NCBI GenBank assembly: GCA_022750125.1
Contig: JAKIWH010000008.1
Span: forward strand, 1 to 38,811
Length of the DNA stretch: 38,811 nt
Origin: Thermoplasmata archaeon
GTDB taxonomy: Archaea; Thermoplasmatota; Thermoplasmata; Lutacidiplasmatales; UBA184
Reading direction: 5' to 3'
In this document: positions 14,341 to 20,119 of the stretch, piece after piece
Layout: each line of letters begins with the position of its first letter
Position numbering within the stretch: position 1 is the first letter of the stretch
The notes under the pieces: model-generated
What the model saw: only the letters and a program-made list of their open reading frames with translations
Told to the model about the DNA's origin: nothing
Database searches by the model: none
Made by a program: the position numbers and the translations under genes

Positions 14341-17157
14341 GTGTGGTCCCGAGCGCGCTCGCTCGACCTGCGCGTCCTTCCCGTGCTGCTCCTCCTCCTC
14401 GTCCTACTCCTGCCGGGGCCCGGAGTTGCCACTCCCCCTCCAACCACTGGTCTCGCTCAAGCGGCCGCCACGACCGTCGTGGGCCAGAGCGCGTCACCGT
14501 GCGGCGCGAGCGCTGCGACGTCGTTCTCCGGAACGCTCCGCGAGTACGGGAGCCTGCCTCCTGTCCCGACGGTCGGCTCGGTGACGCTCGAGTACACGTA
14601 CCAGGTCGAGACCACCTTCATCCCCTCGGGCAAGGGCGGAACCCAGGTGACCTGCGCTCCGGCCTCGCAACACGCCACCACGAACGGCACGGGCGGCTTC
14701 TCGCTCAGCGTCGTGCTCCCCACGGGGGGTTGCACGGTCCGCGGCTGCACGTCGTACTCGGGCCCGTTCGGGAGCACCACCTTCACGTCCGTGATTTCAC
14801 CTCCCGCGGGTTACTTCGTCCACGGCAACGTGAGCCAGGGGGTCGCGAACGTTGCGATCGCCGAAGCCTACACGACGCTCGTCGTGAGCCCCCCCGGGCC
14901 GGTCCTCCTCAGCGCGCAGGCTCCGAGCCGGTTCCTCGCGCATCCGCTTGCCGCGGACGGCTCCCCGTCGCCGGTCCCGTTCAGCTTCGCCTGGTCTCTC
15001 GCCACGGCGGGATGGAGCCTGCTCTCCGCACCCTCCGCGTCCTCCGCTCTCGTCGAGGGAGCCGCGGGCGCCGGCCCCGCGCTCCTCGGCCTCGACGTGA
15101 ACGGCTCGTACGGGGGCGTGCCGTTCTCCGGTGTGGTCCACCTCTCCCTTCTCGCGGCCAGCACCACGATCGGCTCGGGGCTCGTCGCGCCGTCGCCCGT
15201 CGACGTGGGCGGGCCGGTCGAGTTCTCGCTCACGGGCGCCGGGGCGCCCGGCTACACCTACACCGCGACGGTGGACCCGGGGAGCGGGCTCGCGCCGCTC
15301 CCCGCGATCTGTACTGCCACCGGAGCCCCCGACGAGGAGCTCTCGATCCGTTGCTCGGCGACCGGCAGCTATGCCCACGCCGGGAGCGAAGAGCCGAGCG
15401 CGACGCTCACGAACGGCTACTCGAACGCCTCGCTCCCCCTCGGCGTGCTTCGGGTGAACCCGACGCTCCTCCTTTCGCTCGCGCCCCGGCCGCTCGCAAC
15501 GTACACGGGAAACCCTCTCCCGCTCTCGGTGACGGTCGCGAACGGCACCGGGAGCGCGCCGTACGGACCCGTGTGCGTCCGCACGGGCGCTGGCATTCCG
15601 CTCTGCTCGAGCGCGCCCGGCCCGAGTTGGTCGTTCGCCGTGCCGTACCCCCGCGCGGGGAGCTACGCGCTCTCGGCGAGCGTGAGCGACGCCGCGAACA
15701 CGACCGGAACGGCGTCGGGCACCGTCGTGGTCGCGAACCGCCCGAGCTTGGGTGACCTCTCCTTCCTGGGCGGGCCCCCGACCCAAGGCGCCTCCCTCGA
15801 CCTCACGTCGATCCTCGCAGGCGGTGTAGCGCCGATCGCCTACTGGTGGAACGCCACGAACCCCGCTGGGACCTTCGGAACTGGAGTGCTCCCGCCCACG
15901 GGGACGGTCGGGGTAACGTTCCGGCCGAGCGAGGCCGGGTGGGTGACGGTGACGCTCACCTGCGTGGATGCGCTCGGAAGCCGCGTCGCGAAGACGCTCA
16001 CCTTCTACATCTCCGCAGGCCCCGCGGTGAACCTCGCGCTCGCGAACGGTTCCACCGTCGTGGCAGCAGGGGAGGCGGGGATCCCGGTCCCCTACTCGAT
16101 CGTCGCGATGTCCCCCGAGAACGAGCGGGTCGCTTCCTACTCGGGATCGCTCACGCTCCTCGTGCGCACACCCTCCGCCGCGGACCCGATGAGCCTCTAT
16201 CTCCCGGCGCTCGCCGAGACGATGCGCCCGCTCGCGGGCGCGTTCGCGCTCTCCTCGAGCGCCTGGTTCGGTGGCTACCTCAACTTCACCCTCGAGCTCG
16301 ACCGTGCGGGAACGTACTGGGTGAGCCTCACCGCGGGGCTCCCGCTCGCCTTTGCAAGCAACGGCACGTTCCGGCTCACGGTGGGGCCGGACCCGTACTC
16401 GCTCGCGCTCACCTCCCCCACCGTGCGGCTCGAGGGCGCTCGCACGAACTCGACCGAGTACCGGCTCGCGGACCGGTTCGGGAACCCCGGCGTTCCGGGC
16501 TCCGTATGGGTCGAGAGCGAGTTCGGCGGCGCGGTCACGAACCGGAGCGCCCCCGTCCTTCCGGACGGGAACGGCTCCGTCGTCTGGGTGAACTACTCCG
16601 CGCCGACCGCGGCCGGTGGCTGGGTGGACGTCTGGAGCTCGCGCGGCGAACGGCTCCTCGGGGCGATCGCCGTTCCGGCGGTGAGCTCGAACTCCGACCC
16701 GACGCTCCCGCTCGCGGTGGGGAGTCTCGTCGGGCTCGTCGCGCTCGGCGGAGGGGTCCTCTGGGTGCGACGGAGCCGGTCGACCCGTCCGCTCGCGGCC
16801 GGCCACGGTTCCGACGAGGTCACCGAGGAGGAGCTCAGGCGCACGGCGGCCGGGCGGGATCGGCTCCTCGAGCGGATCCGCGCGGAGGCGCCGGTCGGAC
16901 TCGAGCCGCTACGAACGGGATGGCCGGACCCGGTCCCCGAGCCGGCCGAGATCGCGGATTGGCTCGCGAGCCTCGTCACCGAGGGGTCGGTGCTCACCAC
17001 CCTCGGGCCGGGAGGTCAACCCGTCTACCGACCCGCGCCCGTCCAGGAGACCCATGTCCCACGAGTGGAGCTCGACGCCGATGCCCTCGAGCGCGCCCTC
17101 GCGGGAGAGGAGGGCTCGGAGGCCGAGGAGCGCGCTGGGCTACCCGACAAGGGCTAG
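14341..17157 (+). CDS. Large Ig-like surface protein with one membrane anchor and cytoplasmic tail
   Basis: The 938-aa product begins with a basic segment and a hydrophobic signal sequence ('RVLPVLLLLLVLLLPGPGVA', about 11-30). The exterior part (about 35-780) is Ser/Thr/Gly/Ala-rich with many N-glycosylation sequons (for example 'NGT', 'NAS', 'NST') and repeated Ig/PKD-like beta-sandwich units, such as 'GGPVEFSLTGAGAPGYTYTA' and 'GGVAPIAYWWNATNPAG'. A transmembrane helix ('LPLAVGSLVGLVALGGGVLW', about 788-807) follows. The 129-residue cytoplasmic tail contains a winged-helix-like stretch ('EIADWLASLVTEGSVLTTLG'). This is unusual for a plain S-layer or adhesin protein and suggests signalling or docking. 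Start is GTG at 14341, 60 bp after the LigT gene. Confidence 0.8.
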   Translation: MWSRARSLDLRVLPVLLLLLVLLLPGPGVATPPPTTGLAQAAATTVVGQSASPCGASAATSFSGTLREYGSLPPVPTVGSVTLEYTYQVETTFIPSGKGGTQVTCAPASQHATTNGTGGFSLSVVLPTGGCTVRGCTSYSGPFGSTTFTSVISPPAGYFVHGNVSQGVANVAIAEAYTTLVVSPPGPVLLSAQAPSRFLAHPLAADGSPSPVPFSFAWSLATAGWSLLSAPSASSALVEGAAGAGPALLGLDVNGSYGGVPFSGVVHLSLLAASTTIGSGLVAPSPVDVGGPVEFSLTGAGAPGYTYTATVDPGSGLAPLPAICTATGAPDEELSIRCSATGSYAHAGSEEPSATLTNGYSNASLPLGVLRVNPTLLLSLAPRPLATYTGNPLPLSVTVANGTGSAPYGPVCVRTGAGIPLCSSAPGPSWSFAVPYPRAGSYALSASVSDAANTTGTASGTVVVANRPSLGDLSFLGGPPTQGASLDLTSILAGGVAPIAYWWNATNPAGTFGTGVLPPTGTVGVTFRPSEAGWVTVTLTCVDALGSRVAKTLTFYISAGPAVNLALANGSTVVAAGEAGIPVPYSIVAMSPENERVASYSGSLTLLVRTPSAADPMSLYLPALAETMRPLAGAFALSSSAWFGGYLNFTLELDRAGTYWVSLTAGLPLAFASNGTFRLTVGPDPYSLALTSPTVRLEGARTNSTEYRLADRFGNPGVPGSVWVESEFGGAVTNRSAPVLPDGNGSVVWVNYSAPTAAGGWVDVWSSRGERLLGAIAVPAVSSNSDPTLPLAVGSLVGLVALGGGVLWVRRSRSTRPLAAGHGSDEVTEEELRRTAAGRDRLLERIRAEAPVGLEPLRTGWPDPVPEPAEIADWLASLVTEGSVLTTLGPGGQPVYRPAPVQETHVPRVELDADALERALAGEEGSEAEERAGLPDKG

Positions 17158-17185
17158 GCACGAGGATCGCCCGGCGGGGCCGGGC

Positions 17186-18511
17186 TCACGCGACCGGGCG
17201 GCCGACGAGGTCGTAGTACCGGTAGGCGGCTTCGCCCGCGCCGAAGCAGTACTGCACGCCCGTGAACCCCTTTTTTAGCTCCGCCGCGGACTCGAGCACG
17301 CGCTCGGTGGGTACGCCCTTGTGGAGGAGGTCGTCGAGGAGCTCGGCGATCCTCACCATCTCCCGCTCCTTCATCCCGACGCGGGTCACCTCGGGGCTCC
17401 CCAAGCGGATCCCGCCCGGGTGCTTCGGGCTCGTGTCGCCGGGGAGGAGGTTCTTGTTGGTGATGATGCCGGCCGCGGCGAGCCGCTGCGCGACGGACTC
17501 GCCGCCCCCCTCCTTCGCGACCCGGACCGCGATCGTGTGGCTCGCGGTGAAGCCGAGCTTCTCGGCAAGGACGTCGAAGCCGCGCTCGTGGAGGGCGTGC
17601 GCGAGCGCCCGCGCGTTCGCGATGACCTGCTTCGCGTACGCCCGGCCGAATTCGTGGGTCTCGGCGAGGCTCACCGCGAGCGCCGCCATCGCGTTCAGGT
17701 GGTGGTTACTCGTGACGCCGGGGAACGCCGCCGAGGCGAGCTTCTTCCCGACGTCGGGGTCCTTGCTCTCCCCGAGCAGGATCCCGTGCTGCGGGCCCGG
17801 GAGCGTCTTGTGGGTGGAGGCAGAGAGGACCGAGCACCCCTCGTGGAGCGGGTCCTGGAACTCGCCACCCGCGATGAGCCCGAGGACATGCGCGCCGTCG
17901 TACCAGCCGAGGGCGCCGATCTCCTCGAGCGTCGGGGCGAGCTCCTTCACCGGGAGCGGGAACAGGAAGAGCGAGAGGCCGAAGAGGCAGAGCTTCGGAC
18001 GGGCTTCGAGGAGGAGCGTGCGCGTCTTCGGGACGTCGATCGTCATCCGCTCCTCGTCCCAGGCGTAGTGGACCGGTTTCACGCCGCGCAGGCCGAAGGC
18101 GCCAAAACCGGCGCTTGAGATGTGGGCGCCGTCGCTCAGGCGCGCCGTCCCCACGAGGTCGCCGGGGGCGGTGAGCGCCTTCAGGACCGCGAGGTTCGCG
18201 ACCGTGCCCGAAATGGGCCGGACATCCGCGAAGGAGCAGCGGAACAGTCGGCGGGCAAGGTCGAGGCAGATCCGCTCCACCTCGTCCACCTGCTCGTTCC
18301 CTTCGTAGTACCGCTCCCCCGGTAACCCCTCGGCGTACCGGGAATGGAAGTCCGAGATGAGGAGCTCCTTCGCGTACGGCGAGAGGAGGTTCTCGCTCGC
18401 GATGAGGGGGATCGCCCGCTCGAACCGGCGCGAGTGAACACGCACCGCGCTCCGGACCTGCTCGACCACCTGGGCCATCGAGCCGGGCGGAGGGGTGGGA
18501 GGTTCAGTCAT
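17186..18511 (-). CDS. glyA: Serine hydroxymethyltransferase
   Basis: This 441-aa PLP enzyme interconverts serine and glycine with transfer of the hydroxymethyl group to a pterin carrier (tetrahydrofolate or tetrahydromethanopterin-type). Conserved features: 'IPLIASENLLSPY' (34-46), 'SRYAEGLPGERYYEGNEQVD' (57-76), 'DGAHVLGLIAGG' (205-216) and the Schiff-base lysine in 'STHKTLPGPQHG' (K235). The C-terminus contains 'GGIRLGSPEVTRVGM'. ATG at 18511 is chosen over the track start at 18709 because the promoter lies between them (TATA centre about 18606). A leader of about 65 nt containing a C-rich tract follows. Its product could feed the MetE system via one-carbon units (inference). Confidence 0.95.
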   Translation of the reverse strand: MTEPPTPPPGSMAQVVEQVRSAVRVHSRRFERAIPLIASENLLSPYAKELLISDFHSRYAEGLPGERYYEGNEQVDEVERICLDLARRLFRCSFADVRPISGTVANLAVLKALTAPGDLVGTARLSDGAHISSAGFGAFGLRGVKPVHYAWDEERMTIDVPKTRTLLLEARPKLCLFGLSLFLFPLPVKELAPTLEEIGALGWYDGAHVLGLIAGGEFQDPLHEGCSVLSASTHKTLPGPQHGILLGESKDPDVGKKLASAAFPGVTSNHHLNAMAALAVSLAETHEFGRAYAKQVIANARALAHALHERGFDVLAEKLGFTASHTIAVRVAKEGGGESVAQRLAAAGIITNKNLLPGDTSPKHPGGIRLGSPEVTRVGMKEREMVRIAELLDDLLHKGVPTERVLESAAELKKGFTGVQYCFGAGEAAYRYYDLVGRPVA

Positions 18512-18602
18512 CGGCACCCCCCCACCCCCCTGTTTCCAGTGGAAGCCGGGAGGAGGGAGCGCTCGAGCCCATGAGAGTGGGAGGGCGGAGGCCGTTCGTC
18601 CC

Positions 18603-18608
18603 TTATAG
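18603..18608. promoter_or_regulatory. Shared bidirectional TATA element (glyA / thioesterase)
   Basis: The hexamer 'ttatag' on the plus strand reads 'ctataa' on the minus strand. On the plus strand it lies 24.5 bp before the thioesterase ATG at 18630. On the minus strand it is the only AT-rich box before glyA and would start transcription near 18580. One element apparently serves both directions. Confidence 0.6.
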
Positions 18609-18629
18609 CTACCTCCGGTGCGTTCCGGG

Positions 18630-19115
18630 ATGACGGGCCACGTAGGAGAGGGGAGCGCCGAATCCCCCGCGGCTCGGCCCTGGCCGCACGGGCGCCGGTT
18701 CGAGATCACCTACCACGATGTGGACGCGCTGAACCACCTGAACCACGCCGCGTACTTTCCCTTCATGGAGACACTTCGCTGCGACTACTACCTACCTCTC
18801 CTCTCTACTCACGACCCTAGAGAGCTCGACATCATCCTCGCGGAAGCGAGTTGCCGCTTCCTTGCTCCTGCTGGCTATGGTACAGTAATGGTAGGAGAGG
18901 TGGCTCCTGGATCGCCGCTCGGCCGGACGAGCTTCACTCTACTCTACCGCTTCACCGCACCGGGAGACCCCACGACCGTGTACGCGCGTGGAAGGACGGT
19001 CGTCGTTTGCTACGATTACGCGAAAGCACAGAAGAAGCCGATCGAACCCTCGGTCCGAGCTCGTCTCGAGCGGGATGCCGTCCCTATCGAGAGCGAGGGG
19101 TGGGCTCGGGGATAG
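18630..19115 (+). CDS. Acyl-CoA thioesterase, 4HBT/YbgC-FadM type
   Basis: The 161-aa hot-dog-fold protein has the 4HBT motif 'EITYHDVDALNHLNHAAYFP' (D in HDVD, then NHxxY, followed by 'FMETLRCDYY'), matching thioester hydrolases that cleave acyl-CoA or aryl-CoA. The catalytic aspartate region is intact. ATG at 18630 fits the TATA box 24.5 bp upstream; GTG at 18618 would precede the predicted transcription start. A stretch around 18775-18905 uses CTA, CCT, TCT, ACT, AGA, GTA and GGA codons that are rare in the neighbouring genes, so this segment has visibly lower GC at third positions. Cytoplasmic; physiological substrate unknown. Confidence 0.87.
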   Translation: MTGHVGEGSAESPAARPWPHGRRFEITYHDVDALNHLNHAAYFPFMETLRCDYYLPLLSTHDPRELDIILAEASCRFLAPAGYGTVMVGEVAPGSPLGRTSFTLLYRFTAPGDPTTVYARGRTVVVCYDYAKAQKKPIEPSVRARLERDAVPIESEGWARG

Positions 19116-19176
19116 TTCCACTCGCAGCGGGGGGGTGGGGGTGTAGCCTCCGGAGCGCGCCGATGCGGTCGAGGAG

Positions 19177-19671
19177 CTACGACGGGGTAGGTGTCAGCGT
19201 GATGGCGTCGCCTACGCGGATCGCGCCGGATTTGAGGACTCTCGCGTACCAGCCTCGCCGGTCGAGGAGCGTCCGCACGAACTCCGGCCCTCGCTCGGGT
19301 CCGACGTAGGGCAGAAGGTACAGGTTTCGACAGGGGTCGCAGATCCGGGTGACCTCGAGCTCGGCCGCGCCCGCCCGTAGGCGCACGCCGGGACGAAGCT
19401 CCTCGAGCGGTACGCCCTGGGTGGTGATGTTCTCCCCGAGGTCTCCGGGGTGGACCGGCCACTCCTCACGCTGGAGCTCCTCGAGGGTTTCGAGCGGGAG
19501 CAGAAGGACCGCCGAGGTCGGGTCGTCCGCCTTCTCCTCGTGGCGGTACCGGTTGAAATCGCCAACGACGCCGCGCTCCGTCACTTCGATCTGCTCGGCC
19601 CTCGGTTTCGGGAGCCCGTGCTCCCCCGGGGTCTCGGGCTTCCGGTGGAGTGCGTGGACGACGATCGCCAT
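19177..19671 (-). CDS. MOSC domain protein
   Basis: The 164-aa protein follows the stand-alone MOSC (molybdenum cofactor sulfurase C-terminal) pattern: 'GVVGDFNRYRHE' (GLxGDxH-like), 'SAVLLLPLETLEEL', 'HPGDLGENITTQGVPLEELR' (PGDxxENIxxxGxxL), 'GAAELEVTRICDPC' with the conserved cysteine pair, and 'GWYARVLKSGAIRVGD'. MOSC proteins bind or transfer sulfur or handle pterin-molybdenum cofactor chemistry; some detoxify N-hydroxylated compounds. The ATG at 19671 is placed by a TATA-like 'catagtt' about 25 bp upstream; the longer track start at 19812 lies inside the SRP RNA gene and is rejected. It converges with the thioesterase gene. Confidence 0.87.
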   Translation of the reverse strand: MAIVVHALHRKPETPGEHGLPKPRAEQIEVTERGVVGDFNRYRHEEKADDPTSAVLLLPLETLEELQREEWPVHPGDLGENITTQGVPLEELRPGVRLRAGAAELEVTRICDPCRNLYLLPYVGPERGPEFVRTLLDRRGWYARVLKSGAIRVGDAITLTPTPS

Positions 19672-19691
19672 TGAGGGAGCTAGGCGGGCGG

Positions 19692-19700
19692 AACTATGAG
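19692..19700 (-). promoter_or_regulatory. TATA-like box of the MOSC gene
   Basis: The minus strand reads 'ctcatagttc', centred about 25 bp from the ATG at 19671, implying a leaderless mRNA. It lies about 20 bp beyond the predicted 3' end of the SRP RNA. Confidence 0.55.
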
Positions 19701-19719
19701 GCTTCGGCGGTCTCGACGG

Positions 19720-20036
19720 CGTGCTAGGCGAGCCGGATGGCCGTTCGGAAAAACGACCCGTGGTTCCCGCGGGCTCCTCGGCCCCGTCGCCCCACCAGCG
19801 TCGACGGGTCACGGTAAGGCTGCTCCCGTCAGGACCTAACCCGGTGCCCGTGATGGATAACCGCTAGGGCGCCCCTCCGGGCGCTCGTCGCGATGCCCGC
19901 GGCCCGATGGAACAGAGCTTCTACGGAACCCTACGAGACGGATCGCTCTCCCGAACGTCGCTCCGGCCTGTCACCCCCGCTGAGGACGGTTTCGGTGTAA
20001 AAGGGGACGCCCAACCCCCCGGTCTAGCCTAGCAGA
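19720..20036 (-). ncRNA. ffs: Signal recognition particle 7S RNA (archaeal type)
   Basis: Read on the minus strand, the 5' part ('ctagaccggggggttgggcg', then 'tccccttttacaccgaaacc') matches the archaeal SRP Alu domain (helices 2-4). The S domain contains the helix 8 core GGTTAGGTCC-TGAC-GGGAGCAGCC (19818-19841), the SRP54 binding site, with a UGAC (URRC-type) tetraloop instead of the more common GNAR type. Ends pair as helix 1: TGCTAGGC (20034-20027) with GCCTAGCA (19729-19722). CGTTCGG near 19957 pairs with CCGAACG near 19742 as part of helix 5. Length is about 315 nt, as expected. A palindromic TATA-like 'tattaata' sits 26-27 bp upstream of the 5' end. Exact ends are uncertain by a few bases. 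Confidence 0.93.
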
Positions 20037-20056
20037 AGGAGGGAGCGGCCGGACCG

Positions 20057-20064
20057 TATTAATA
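20057..20064 (-). promoter_or_regulatory. TATA box of the SRP RNA gene
   Basis: The 8-bp palindrome 'tattaata' is centred about 26 bp before the predicted SRP RNA 5' end at 20034-20036. It is the strongest TATA-like sequence in this part of the window. Confidence 0.75.
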
Positions 20065-20090
20065 GCTCGGGTCGGCCCCGAGGGAGCTTC

Positions 20091-20096
20091 CATATC
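20091..20096 (+). promoter_or_regulatory. TATA-like box of the propeller-permease operon
   Basis: 'catatc' is centred 26 bp upstream of the GTG start at 20120, so the transcript should be leaderless. Confidence 0.55.
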
Positions 20097-20119
20097 TTGA
20101 GTGCGGGGATTCACGCGGT

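Noticed and set aside
14797-16806. 669-aa minus-strand ORF opposite the surface protein
   Set aside because: Highly charged Arg/Glu/Gly repeat composition typical of the antisense frame of GC-rich genes.
17267-17276. T6 run as a terminator for the surface protein gene
   Set aside because: It lies inside the glyA coding sequence, where it encodes lysines on the opposite strand, and is 110 bp past the stop; possible but unsupported.
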